A stretch of 64,000 nt of DNA from Burkholderia stabilis (GCF_001742165.1 NZ_CP016443.1:310001-374000); one strand, 5' to 3'; counted from the first letter of the stretch, positions 19,232 through 27,584 are shown. Notes: generated by a model not told the origin, from the letters alone. Numbers and translations: made by a program.

Positions 19232-20647
19232 TCAGCTCCGGTCGTTCGCCGCGTTGCTTTCGAGGAAGCTGTCTACCGCGATCAGCGACTGCTCGTCGAG
19301 CGTGCCGAGCACGCTTTTCAGCTTCAATTGCAGCTTCAGCGCATCGAGATAGCTGTCGAACAGCTTCTGCCGGATGCCCGAGATATCGCGCCGCAGGTTC
19401 AGCGTTTCGTACGTCGTGCTGTAGCCGACCTGATGCGCCTTCATCGACGAGTCGTACGCGAGCCGTGCGGCCTGCAACGACTGCTGCAACGCGCGGATGC
19501 GCTTGCCGACCGATTCGAGCGCGGACAGCGCCTCGCGATGATCGGTGCCGAGTTGTTCCTCGACTTCGCGCAGCCGGTTGCGGTATTGCTCGGTCACGTG
19601 TTCGGCTTCCACCTGCCGGTAGTACACGCTACCGCCGGAGAAGATCGGGATCGTCACCTGTACGCCGAACGCGCTTTGATGGAAGTCGGAGCGATCGGTC
19701 AGCCCGCGCAGGTTCGGATTGAGCCCGCGCGAATACGATGCGAACAGGTCGACGGTCGGCAGGTGCTCGGCGCCGACGCGTTTCGCGGCGAGCCGCGCGA
19801 CCTGGACGTCGCGATACGCCTGCCGGTATGCGGGGTTGTCCTGCGGCGCGTACTCGCCGGACGGAATGCGCGGTGACGACCCGCGCATCGCGAGCCGCGG
19901 CCAGCGCGAGAAATCGATCGTCGAACCGAGCAGCGTTTCGTAGCGCGCGCGGCGCGCGTCGACATCGGTTTGCGCGAGCGCTTCGTCGGATTGCGCGAGA
20001 CTGCGGCGCGCCTCGATCTCCGCCGTGTCGCCGATCGTCTTCATCCCGAGCTGCGCCATGCGCCGCGTATCGCTTTCGAGGCGCGTGAGCGCGCTCACTT
20101 CGTCGTCGGCCGACTGCAGCTTCTCGCGCGCGCTCAGCAGATCGAAGCACGCGTTCGCGACGCGCAGGATCAGGTCCTGCTTCGCGACTTCGAGCTTCTG
20201 CTTCGACGATTCCTCGTACTCGGTCGCGCGCCGCATGTCGTACAGGTAGGGCACGTTGAACAGCGCCTGCGTGATCTGTGCGGAACCGTACGCGGCATTG
20301 CTCGAGCCGCTGACGTCGATGCCGAACAGGTTCGCGTGCGTGCCGTAGCGCCCCCATTCGAGCTGCGCGGCGGCCTGCGGCAGCATCTGCGCGCGCGCCT
20401 CGGGAAATTTCTGGCGGGCCGCATTGTATTCGCTGCGCGCCTGCAGGTAGCGCGGATCGTGCACGACCGCGTACTGGTAGGCGGTGTCGAGGCAGAACGC
20501 ATGCGCGTTCGCAGCCGCACCAGTCACTGTTACAGCGAATAATGTAATGGTCGCAAGTCGGGGATTCCACCTAGTCGAAAATCTTGATAGGGAATTACCC
20601 GCATTCCGCGTTGCCGACCCGCGATTCGCGCGCCTCGTTTCAAACAT
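19232..20647 (-). CDS. TolC-family outer-membrane channel of the peptide export locus
   Basis: This 471-residue outer-membrane efflux protein has a long basic N-terminus and a signal peptide ending at about ANAHA-FCLD. The two TolC repeats follow, with DPRYLQARSEYNAARQKFPEARAQMLPQ in the first, and the typical segment FHQSAFGVQVTIPIFSGGSVYYR in the second. It should form the trimeric tunnel for a type I system. The ABC transporter and HlyD-like adaptor are encoded on the other strand from 21644, with two leader peptides between. I prefer the ATG at 20647, which has GGAG at 6-base spacing, to the TTG start 10 codons earlier. Co-transcription with other minus-strand genes is not seen. Confidence 0.88.
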   Translation of the reverse strand: MFETRRANRGSATRNAGNSLSRFSTRWNPRLATITLFAVTVTGAAANAHAFCLDTAYQYAVVHDPRYLQARSEYNAARQKFPEARAQMLPQAAAQLEWGRYGTHANLFGIDVSGSSNAAYGSAQITQALFNVPYLYDMRRATEYEESSKQKLEVAKQDLILRVANACFDLLSAREKLQSADDEVSALTRLESDTRRMAQLGMKTIGDTAEIEARRSLAQSDEALAQTDVDARRARYETLLGSTIDFSRWPRLAMRGSSPRIPSGEYAPQDNPAYRQAYRDVQVARLAAKRVGAEHLPTVDLFASYSRGLNPNLRGLTDRSDFHQSAFGVQVTIPIFSGGSVYYRQVEAEHVTEQYRNRLREVEEQLGTDHREALSALESVGKRIRALQQSLQAARLAYDSSMKAHQVGYSTTYETLNLRRDISGIRQKLFDSYLDALKLQLKLKSVLGTLDEQSLIAVDSFLESNAANDRS

Positions 20648-20928
20648 GGCCGTCTCCGTCTCCTGCCCGTGCCGCAACGCATTGCGGCGGGATTAAAACG
20701 TTTTGGAAATTGAATTCAAACAGCGTGAATGCCCGCTAGCCGCGGCGCATCGGAAAACTCGCCTGTAAGAGTGTGTCCTCCATTGAATTCCGATGCGCCC
20801 GCATGATAGCCTGATTTCGGCTCGTAATCGCAGTGATTATTAGATTAACAAGTCGCTCGGGATTAAAAGCCGTTTGTCTTTCAATGAAGGTTCTTTGCAT
20901 CATCTTTATTTTTTACGAGGAGAGAATG
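20648..20928. promoter_or_regulatory. AT-rich divergent promoter region of the peptide export locus
   Basis: The 280 bp between the tolC-like gene and the first peptide gene are far more AT-rich than the flanks, especially 20697-20925 (tracts such as ATTATTAGATTAAC and CTTTATTTTTTACG). This contrast suggests either H-NS-type silencing of a foreign locus or a strong promoter. I cannot place start sites. Confidence 0.5.
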
Positions 20929-21102
20929 ATGAAGGTCATGACGACGGAACAGGTCAGGAATGTGCATGGCGGCGGTGCGATCAGCTCGCTGGGTAGCCTC
21001 GCTGTTGACGCCGCGCCGGTGGTGACCGCGCTCGGCCAGTTCCTGCCGAGCCTCGGCAATTACCTGCAGAACCCGAAGACGTTCAATAACACCGGCAAGT
21101 AA
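20929..21102 (+). CDS. Double-glycine leader peptide precursor 1 (bacteriocin/microcin-like)
   Basis: This is a 57-residue precursor with a 15-residue leader MKVMTTEQVRNVHGG and a 42-residue core starting GAISSLGS. The leader fits the C39-processed pattern (hydrophobic residue at -4, Gly-Gly at -2/-1). The core is neutral and amphipathic (LAVDAAPVVTALGQFL) and ends in a polar tail NPKTFNNTGK. It has no Cys, so no disulfide or lanthionine is expected. The ATG at 20929 has AGGAG at 6-base spacing; another ATG lies at 20926. A C39 transporter, adaptor and TolC are beside it. A role as toxin or signal is inferred; I do not recognise the core. Confidence 0.75.
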   Translation: MKVMTTEQVRNVHGGGAISSLGSLAVDAAPVVTALGQFLPSLGNYLQNPKTFNNTGK

Positions 21103-21109
21103 CCGCCGT

Positions 21110-21132
21110 GCGCGGGGAGGCGCCCCCCGCGC
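21110..21132 (+). terminator. Hairpin after peptide gene 1
   Basis: An 8-bp stem GCGCGGGG/CCCCGCGC with a 7-base loop lies 8 bp after the stop codon. There is no T-run, so it is more likely an mRNA stabiliser or a partial attenuator than a full terminator. Confidence 0.45.
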
Positions 21133-21233
21133 GAAATGCTGCGAAACAGAAGTAAAAGAACGATCGCCGCAGTGAAATAAAAGCGAATCCGGAATGCATT
21201 ATTTCCGGGTCGGGCGATTATCAGGAGACGGGA

Positions 21234-21272
21234 ATGCCGAATTATCCCCGTAATAAAGCAAACGGCCATTGA
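21234..21272 (+). CDS. Possible 12-residue small ORF between the peptide genes
   Basis: ATG at 21234 has a good ribosome site (AGGAG, 6-base spacing) and opens a 12-codon frame, MPNYPRNKANGH. It has no double-glycine leader. It may be a leader for coupling, a remnant, or chance; I keep it only because the ribosome site is stronger than that of peptide gene 2. Confidence 0.25.
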   Translation: MPNYPRNKANGH

Positions 21273-21325
21273 TTTCGAGATTGGCTGACGGCTGAAGGCG
21301 TTCCGACGATATAAAGGCCACAAAA

Positions 21326-21511
21326 ATGCGAGACATCACGGAAGAACAGGCCCGCCAGATTCGCGGCGGCGCGTCGCTTTACTCCAATTCGGCCGCCTAT
21401 ACGGTCGATCTCGTCAATCAGTCGATCGGGTCCACGCTGCAGGGCCTGATGACCCAGTACCAGACCCGCGCCGTCGAACAGTTCCGGATGTCGCTCGGCT
21501 CGTCGCGCTGA
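21326..21511 (+). CDS. Double-glycine leader peptide precursor 2 (bacteriocin/microcin-like)
   Basis: This is a 61-residue precursor. Its leader MRDITEEQARQIRGG is also exactly 15 residues and aligns without gaps to that of peptide 1 (E-Q at 7-8, R at 10, V/I at -4, G-G). The 46-residue core ASLYSNSAAYTVDL... is rich in Ser, Gln and Tyr, has no Cys, and ends SLGSSR. The two cores share no sequence, so this may be a two-peptide system or two independent products. The ribosome site is weak (AAAGG). The gene lies between peptide 1 and the C39 transporter that should cleave it. Confidence 0.78.
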   Translation: MRDITEEQARQIRGGASLYSNSAAYTVDLVNQSIGSTLQGLMTQYQTRAVEQFRMSLGSSR

Positions 21512-21537
21512 GCGGCCGCCAACACCGATCTTTCGTC

Positions 21538-21560
21538 GCGGCCGGCAGTGCTCCGGCCGC
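21538..21560 (+). terminator. Intercistronic hairpin before the transporter gene
   Basis: Stem GCGGCCGG/CCGGCCGC with loop CAGTGCT lies 26 bp after peptide gene 2 and 83 bp before the ABC transporter. It probably lowers transporter expression relative to the peptides, as is common in bacteriocin operons. There is no T-run. Confidence 0.45.
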
Positions 21561-21643
21561 GCCCATGCGTATCGCGCACGACCCGCCACGGGCCTGCACC
21601 GGCAGGCCCGGGCGGCGCGTCGTTGCGCCCCGGGTGCCTGACC

Positions 21644-23764
21644 ATGCTCTTCAATACGCGTAAAGTCCGTCCGGTCCTGCAGGACGAAGTGACGGAGTGC
21701 GGCCTGGCCTGTCTCGCGATGATCGCGTCGTGGCACGGGCGCGAAACGACGCTGCGCACGCTGCGCAACCGCTATCCGGTCCGGATCGATTCGGGGCTGT
21801 CGTTCTTCGACCTGATGGAGATCTCGAACGATCTCGGCCTGCGCGCGCGCGGGCTGCAGTTCGACGCGGGCGAGCTCGACGCGCTCAAGACGCCGTGCAT
21901 CCTGCACTGGGGGATGAACCACTATGTCGTGCTGACGAAGGTCGGCTACGGCAGCGTGCACATCGTCGACCCCGCGCTCGGCGAGACGAAGCTGCCGCTC
22001 GCGCAGGCGCTCACGCACATCACCGGCTACGCACTCGAACTGAATCCGGACATCGGCTTCACCCGTGCGGGGCCGGCCGACCGGATCCGGCTGCGCGACT
22101 ACCTCGAAGGGCTGACGGGCATCCGCAAGAGCCTTGCAATCGGGATCGCGGGCGGCGTGGCCGCGCAGCTCCTGCTGCTGCTCGGCCCGTCGTACGTGCA
22201 GTTGACGATCGACGAGGCGCTGAAGAAAACCGACGTCGACATCCTGTACCTGCTGACGATCCTGTTCGCGATCGTGTTCCTGTTCGACACGCTGTACGCG
22301 AACCTCGTCGGCAACATCAAGAGCTACCTGCGCAACATCGTGTCGCAGCAGTTGTCGGCGAACATGGTCGGGCACCTCGCGCGGCTGCCGATCGGTTATT
22401 TCCTGTTTCACAACACCGGCGATTCGATCTCGCGCGTGTCGTCGGTGTCGGAGGTCGGGCGGTTTCTCGTCGACGGGCTGGTCGGCGGGCTGCTCAATAT
22501 CGTCACCTGCACGCTGACGCTCGTGCTGATGCTGTACTACAGCCCCGTGCTGGCCGGCATCAGCCTGGCCGGGATGGTGCTGTTCGCGTTGAGCCGGCTC
22601 GCGATCCAGCCGCAGCTCCAGGATGCGATGTCGCAGATCCTCACGCGCGGCGCCGAGGCCGATGCGCTGCTGATCGAGAACATCCGCTCCGCGCATTCGA
22701 TCAAGCTGCTGTCGGCCGAGACCGCGCGCAGCAGCCTGTGGATCAACGCATTCACGCAGAAGCTGCAGGCGATGCGCCAGCAGGAGCGGCTGCAATTGCT
22801 GTTCGACGCGGTGTCGAAGGGGATCGTGCACGTCGAGCAGCTCGTGATCGTCACGTACGGCGCGTGGCTCGTGATGCACGGGCAGAGCACGATCGGCGTG
22901 ATCTACGCGTTCATCCAGTACAAGAACCTGTTCGCCGACAAGTTCATCGATTCGATCCAGCTCTACGTGCGCCGCAAGGTGCTGCAGGTACACATGGACC
23001 GGGTCGCCGACGTGCTGCAGACCGAAACCGAGGAACCCGCGCCGGACGCGGTCGTGCGGCCGGTCGACGGCTTCGACGGTGCGCTGTCGATCCGCGCGCT
23101 GTCGTACGTGCCGAAGGGCGGCAACCGCCCGATCCTGCGCGACATCGCGCTCGACGTGCCGGCCGGCAGCAAGATCGCGATCGTCGGCCGTACCGGCAGC
23201 GGCAAGACGACGCTGCTGAACCTGATCTGCGGGCTCGTGCGGCCCGAGCCGGGCACGCTGTTCGTCGGCGGCGTCGATCTCGCGGAAGTGAATCTGCGGC
23301 AGTACCGCAAGCATCTCGCGGCCGTCACGCAGTCCGACCAGCTGTTTCGCGGGACGATCCGCGACAACATCACGAACTTCGCGCCCGCGCCGCGCATCGG
23401 CGCGATGTTCGACGCGGCGAAGCTCGCGTGCATCCACGACGAGATCGAACGGCTCGACCATCGCTACGACACGCCGCTCGGCGATACGCAGAAATTCCTG
23501 TCGGCCGGCCAGATGCAGCGGCTGCTGATCGCGCGGGCGCTGTATTGCGAGCCGCGCCTGCTGATCCTCGACGAGTTCTCGTCGAACCTCGACCAGGCGA
23601 CGACGCACGAGATTTGCCGCAACGTGCTGACGCTGCCGTGCACGATCGTGCTCGTCACGCACGACGCGTCGATCCTGTCGATGGTCGACCGGATCTACCG
23701 GATGCACGACGGCGTATTGACCGACGCGACCGACGAATGGCGCACGACCGAGGAGGCACGGTGA
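21644..23764 (+). CDS. C39-peptidase ABC exporter (bacteriocin-type processing transporter)
   Basis: This 706-residue protein has three parts. The N-terminal C39 cysteine peptidase has a complete active site: Gln13, Cys19 (VTECGLAC), His93 (GMNHYVV), Asp109 (HIVDPALG). A six-helix membrane domain follows (about 150-430). The C-terminal ATPase has Walker A GRTGSGKT (515-522), signature LSAGQ (619-623) and Walker B LLILDE (639-644). It should cut double-glycine leaders on the inner face and export the cores. The first GTG- or ATG-like starts upstream give no domain, so ATG 21644 is used. The stop overlaps the next start (TGATG), showing tight coupling to the acyltransferase homologue. Confidence 0.95.
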   Translation: MLFNTRKVRPVLQDEVTECGLACLAMIASWHGRETTLRTLRNRYPVRIDSGLSFFDLMEISNDLGLRARGLQFDAGELDALKTPCILHWGMNHYVVLTKVGYGSVHIVDPALGETKLPLAQALTHITGYALELNPDIGFTRAGPADRIRLRDYLEGLTGIRKSLAIGIAGGVAAQLLLLLGPSYVQLTIDEALKKTDVDILYLLTILFAIVFLFDTLYANLVGNIKSYLRNIVSQQLSANMVGHLARLPIGYFLFHNTGDSISRVSSVSEVGRFLVDGLVGGLLNIVTCTLTLVLMLYYSPVLAGISLAGMVLFALSRLAIQPQLQDAMSQILTRGAEADALLIENIRSAHSIKLLSAETARSSLWINAFTQKLQAMRQQERLQLLFDAVSKGIVHVEQLVIVTYGAWLVMHGQSTIGVIYAFIQYKNLFADKFIDSIQLYVRRKVLQVHMDRVADVLQTETEEPAPDAVVRPVDGFDGALSIRALSYVPKGGNRPILRDIALDVPAGSKIAIVGRTGSGKTTLLNLICGLVRPEPGTLFVGGVDLAEVNLRQYRKHLAAVTQSDQLFRGTIRDNITNFAPAPRIGAMFDAAKLACIHDEIERLDHRYDTPLGDTQKFLSAGQMQRLLIARALYCEPRLLILDEFSSNLDQATTHEICRNVLTLPCTIVLVTHDASILSMVDRIYRMHDGVLTDATDEWRTTEEAR

Positions 23765-24765
23765 TGCTCGGGCGACTCTTTCTGCTCAATCCGTTCTCGT
23801 ATGCGTTCCTGGTGCGGCGCGCGGTACGCGCGGTGGCGCTGCGCACGTCGCCCGCGCGCGGGCTGCGGCTGATGCGCTGGTGCTCGGGCGCATGCCTGCG
23901 CTGCTTTCCGTGCATTCGCGAGTCGATCGAACGCGCGGTTGCGTACATGCTGAGCGCGCACCTGAACGACGATCCGCGGCGCGTGCGGGAGGTATCGGCC
24001 GCGATCGTGCGCGAGCTGTTCGAGGCCGAGTTCGCGGGCCTCAAGCTGCGCACGCACAGCCTCGAATCGATGAAGTCGATGATCGACGGCATGGCATGCG
24101 AAGGCGACGCGCAGCTGCGCGAGGCGCTCGCGCGCGGCGGCCCGCTGATGCTCGCGGGGCTGCACTTCGGCAACCTGATGCTGTTCGTCACGAAGCTGCG
24201 CTTCATGATTCCCGACGACCGCAAGCTGATGGTGATCCTGCACCGCGACGCGCCCGGCGCGTTCTTCGACGATGCGCTGCGGCTCGTCGCCGAATACGGC
24301 GCGGGCGAAGTCGAGTTCATCGACATCGAGGAGCGGGTGCACCTGCGGCGGCTGATCACCAGCCTGCGGCGCGAGGCGCCCGTGTTCCTGCTGTTTTCCG
24401 ACCTGCACGGCAAGTTCGGCAAGACCAACCGCTGCCGGCTCGGCGGGCGCTGGGTGCGGATGGCCGGCGGCGGCGTGAAGCTCGCGGTCGAGCAGGGCAT
24501 TCCGCTGCTCGTGGCGTATGCAACGGGCGTGCCGTTTCGCGATCGCTGCGCGGTGCATTTCACCGAGCTCGCGGCCAGCCCGCTCGCGCCGATGCTCGGC
24601 GCGGACGACGATACCTCGCCCGTGCGCGCCACGCACCAGCGCATCGTCGACCGTCTCGAGCAGGCGCTCGTGCGCCAGCCCGAGCAATGGCACTTCTGGG
24701 AACACTTCACGCCTTACCTGATGCCGACGCCGCTGCTCGATGCGGCCGCGCGGCGTCGCTCCTGA
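23764..24765 (+). CDS. LpxL/HtrB-like acyltransferase homologue inside the peptide export operon
   Basis: This 333-residue protein has the overall plan of lipid A acyltransferases. The key segment LMLAGLHFGNLML contains His134 but has Met at 139, where LpxL enzymes have the catalytic Glu of the H-x4-E/D motif. Later FSDLHGKFGKTNRCRLGGRWVRM and VKLAVEQGIPLLVAY match the second half of the family. Its frame overlaps the stop of the C39 transporter by one base, so it belongs to the export operon. Possible roles are lipid modification of the peptide, membrane protection of the producer (immunity), or a non-catalytic acyl-binding function. None is proven, and the missing acid makes normal catalysis doubtful. 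Confidence 0.75.
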   Translation: MLGRLFLLNPFSYAFLVRRAVRAVALRTSPARGLRLMRWCSGACLRCFPCIRESIERAVAYMLSAHLNDDPRRVREVSAAIVRELFEAEFAGLKLRTHSLESMKSMIDGMACEGDAQLREALARGGPLMLAGLHFGNLMLFVTKLRFMIPDDRKLMVILHRDAPGAFFDDALRLVAEYGAGEVEFIDIEERVHLRRLITSLRREAPVFLLFSDLHGKFGKTNRCRLGGRWVRMAGGGVKLAVEQGIPLLVAYATGVPFRDRCAVHFTELAASPLAPMLGADDDTSPVRATHQRIVDRLEQALVRQPEQWHFWEHFTPYLMPTPLLDAAARRRS

Positions 24766-24777
24766 CGAGCCCGCCCC

Positions 24778-26073
24778 ATGCCGACCTGGAACTCCGCCCT
24801 CCGAGAACAGAAGCCGTCGCGCAAGCTCGCGCGCGGTACGACCTTCGGCACCGTGATCCACGGCGTCGTCGACGTGCCGGTGTCGATGCGGTTCTTCTGC
24901 TACCTGTCGCTGGCGATGTTCGCGATGTTCGTGACCGCGCTCGTCGAACTGAGCTATGCGAATACCGAAAGCGTGTCGGGGATGCTGACGCCGCGCTCGG
25001 GGCTGATCGGCGTCGGCGCGCCGCCGGGCTGGGCCGTGCGCGAGGTGTTCGTCGGCAAGGATCAGCAGGTGAAGGCCGGGCAGCGGCTGATGGCGGTGAC
25101 GCGCGACACGAGCTTCGTCAGCCAGGCGAACAACGTGCAGGGCATGCGCGCGGCGCTCGACCGGCAGCGCGTCGAGGTCACGCAGCAGATCGACGCGGCG
25201 CGGCTCGAATACCGGTCGTCGGTGCAGCAGATCAACCAGCAGATCGCCGCGCAGGGCGAGAGCCGCGGGCTGATCGACCGGCAGATCCAGGACCAGAAGC
25301 GCATCGTCGACGAGTACGGCGAACGGCGCGCGCGCGTGAAGCAACTGCTCGACGAACAGGTCGTGACGCTCGAACAGTACAACCAGGTCAACACGCAATA
25401 CCTGCAGGCCGGGCAGGCATACCAGGACCTGCTGCTGCGCCGCGCCGAACTCGCGAAGAACGCGATGAAGCTGCGCGGCGACCTCGACACGATGCAGAGC
25501 AAGTACGACGGCGCGAACGCGGAACTGAAGATCAAGCAGGAGGAGCTGAACGCGAAGGAATACAACATCGACGAGAACGTGAACCAGGTGCTGTACGCGC
25601 CGGCCGATGGGCAGATCGTGCGGCTCGACGTCGTGCAGGGCGGCGTGATCGACCCGCCCGGCACGCGCGTGGTCGAGATCCTGCCCGCGAAGGCCGACGG
25701 GCTGATCGCCGAGGTCTACATTCCGTCGTCGAAGGCCGGTTTCGTGAAGAAAGGCCAGGAAGTGAAGGTTGCGTACGCAAGTTATCCGGTCGAGAAGTTC
25801 GGGACGTATCGCGGCAAGGTGCTGTCGATCTCGCCCGTTGCGTTCTCGGCGAAGGAGCTGAACCTGCCGGGCGACACGGCCGCGCCGCAGACCTACTTCA
25901 AGACCTGGGTCGAGCTGGCCGACCGCACGCCGGCGTTCGAAGGGCGGCCGCTGTCGCTGCGGACCGGGATGATGCTGAAGGCCGACATCGTGCTCGAACG
26001 GCGCAGCCTGCTCGAATGGCTGTTCGAGCCGTTGTACCGGATCCGCCAGCGCCTGTTCGGCGTGCCGGCCTGA
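24778..26073 (+). CDS. HlyD/CvaA-type membrane-fusion adaptor
   Basis: This 431-residue periplasmic adaptor has a short cytoplasmic N-terminus, one membrane helix (about 38-60, FFCYLSLAMFAMFVTALVEL), a lipoyl half with REVFVGKDQQVKAGQRLM, a long coiled coil (about 120-270, rich in Gln, Arg and Glu), the second lipoyl half LYAPADGQIVRLDVVQGG, and a beta-barrel domain with FVKKGQEVKVAYASYPVEKFGTYRG. It links the C39 ABC exporter to a TolC channel. It starts 12 bp after the acyltransferase homologue and is followed after 4 bp by the OmpW-like gene. Confidence 0.92.
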   Translation: MPTWNSALREQKPSRKLARGTTFGTVIHGVVDVPVSMRFFCYLSLAMFAMFVTALVELSYANTESVSGMLTPRSGLIGVGAPPGWAVREVFVGKDQQVKAGQRLMAVTRDTSFVSQANNVQGMRAALDRQRVEVTQQIDAARLEYRSSVQQINQQIAAQGESRGLIDRQIQDQKRIVDEYGERRARVKQLLDEQVVTLEQYNQVNTQYLQAGQAYQDLLLRRAELAKNAMKLRGDLDTMQSKYDGANAELKIKQEELNAKEYNIDENVNQVLYAPADGQIVRLDVVQGGVIDPPGTRVVEILPAKADGLIAEVYIPSSKAGFVKKGQEVKVAYASYPVEKFGTYRGKVLSISPVAFSAKELNLPGDTAAPQTYFKTWVELADRTPAFEGRPLSLRTGMMLKADIVLERRSLLEWLFEPLYRIRQRLFGVPA

Positions 26074-26077
26074 GCCG

Positions 26078-27457
26078 ATGACGCGCCGCGACGAATGCCG
26101 CCGCGCGCGGCCCGGCTCCGTGCGCCCGCTGTCGCGCTGGCTCGGCGCGACGCTGTTCGCGTGTGCGGCAGCCGCGCACGGCGCGCCGCAGCCGGACGGC
26201 GACGCGGGAGCGCGCTGGCAGGCCGGCGCCGACGGGATCGGCTTCTGGCCGGGCGGCGACGCGGACGGGTTCGATGCAGGCGCATGGGCGACCGATGCGG
26301 GGCCGGCTCGCGGCCAGCGCAGCGCGCCTCTCGACGTGCCGCAGCCCGACGTGCCGCTGACGGCGCGCAAGATCACGCTTGGACAGCGCGCCAACGGGGC
26401 GGGGCGCGCATGCGACGCGTCGCGCGACGACGGCGCGGACGGCATCGGCTTCGACGACAACGGCACAGCCGGCTGCGATCCTGCCACTGCGCGCGATGCG
26501 CGCGGCGACGCACCGGCGAGCGGTGTCGTCCACGCCGACCGGATGCCGTACGAGTTGCACCCGGTCGATCCGTCGCGGCTGCCCGATCTGCCGGCGGCCC
26601 AGGCGCCGCCGTTGCTCGAGCAACTGATGGGCGACGATCGCAACATGGTCGGACTCGGCTGGCACTTCGTCGCGACGACCGGCCGATCGACGCCCGTCAC
26701 GACGCACACCGACGCGCTCGGGCTGAACAGTTTCCAGAACCAGGGTTCGAGCCTGTCGCTCGACAATACGAACACGCTGGCGTTCACGTTCACGCATTTT
26801 TTCTCGGAGAACTGGGCGGCCGAACTGGGCGGCGGCATTCCGCCGGTGCTGACGCTGCGTGGGAACGGCAGCATCGCGCTGCCGCTCGACCGCATCTTTT
26901 CCGGCGTGCAGGGGCGCCTGCCGCTGATCGATCTCGCGAACACGCAGAGCAACCCGCTCGCGACCACGCGCGCCTGGCTCGGGTCCGTCGTGTTCAAGTA
27001 TTACCTCGGCGAGCGTGACGATCGTTTCCGTCCGTTCGCGGGCCTCGGCATCAGCTATACGCGCTTCACGAACACGAACCTGAACCCCGTGTTCCAGCGC
27101 AAGCTCGCGTCGCTCGGCGGACTGCTCGCGGCAGGCGCGGACATCGGCAGCCTGCAGTCGCTGCTGCTCGATCCGGCATTGTTCCAGCGGATCTGGGACG
27201 CCGGCGGCGACCTGCTGCTATCGGGGAAGACCAACGTGTCGGCCAAGGTGAAGAGCGTCTGGGAGCCGGTGTTCACCGTCGGCGCGAGCTACCAGATCAC
27301 GCGCCAGCTCTGGATCACCGGGATGGTCACCTACATCCCGTTGCGTACGAAGATTACGCTGGACATCGACCAGCCGAACCGGCAGCTCGCCTCGAATACG
27401 TTCGACATTTCGGCGAATCCCGTGCTGGCCAGCGTGCTGCTTGCGTTCCGCTTCTGA
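26078..27457 (+). CDS. OmpW-like outer-membrane protein with acidic N-terminal extension
   Basis: The last part of this 459-residue protein (from about residue 190) is OmpW-like: MVGLGWHFVATT, LAFTFTHFFSENWAAELGGG, RPFAGLGISYTRFT, GASYQITRQLWITGMVTYIPL, and a C-terminal Phe (LLAFRF) typical of beta-barrels. Between the signal peptide (ending about AAAHG-A) and the barrel there are about 150 extra residues rich in Asp, Gly and Ala, in which GADGIGF occurs twice (50-56 and 119-125). A normal OmpW is roughly 210 residues, so this is more than twice as long. It is the last gene of the peptide export operon and may serve as receptor, immunity factor or release channel; this is inference. Confidence 0.75.
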   Translation: MTRRDECRRARPGSVRPLSRWLGATLFACAAAAHGAPQPDGDAGARWQAGADGIGFWPGGDADGFDAGAWATDAGPARGQRSAPLDVPQPDVPLTARKITLGQRANGAGRACDASRDDGADGIGFDDNGTAGCDPATARDARGDAPASGVVHADRMPYELHPVDPSRLPDLPAAQAPPLLEQLMGDDRNMVGLGWHFVATTGRSTPVTTHTDALGLNSFQNQGSSLSLDNTNTLAFTFTHFFSENWAAELGGGIPPVLTLRGNGSIALPLDRIFSGVQGRLPLIDLANTQSNPLATTRAWLGSVVFKYYLGERDDRFRPFAGLGISYTRFTNTNLNPVFQRKLASLGGLLAAGADIGSLQSLLLDPALFQRIWDAGGDLLLSGKTNVSAKVKSVWEPVFTVGASYQITRQLWITGMVTYIPLRTKITLDIDQPNRQLASNTFDISANPVLASVLLAFRF

Positions 27458-27459
27458 CG

Positions 27460-27477
27460 CCGGCGCGCGTTCGCCGG
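27460..27477 (+). terminator. Hairpin closing the peptide export operon
   Basis: Stem CCGGCG/CGCCGG with loop CGCGTT lies directly after the stop of the OmpW-like gene, followed by GCCGGTTATTG. The T-run is poor, so efficiency is doubtful. Confidence 0.4.
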
Positions 27478-27584
27478 CCGGTTATTGACGTGAACCGACC
27501 CCAAGCCGGAGGTTTTCATCATTTTGACGCGCGACACTGGGATAATGCGACAGTTTGCCTGCGTCAATGATGGAAGGAGGCCCC

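Noticed and set aside
21242..23707. 821-residue minus-strand frame opposite the C39 exporter
   Set aside because: It is His/Arg/Asp-rich with no family likeness; the exporter on the plus strand has all its motifs.
23695..26997. 1100-residue minus-strand frame opposite the exporter operon
   Set aside because: The composition is typical of antisense frames and the plus strand holds four genes with motifs.
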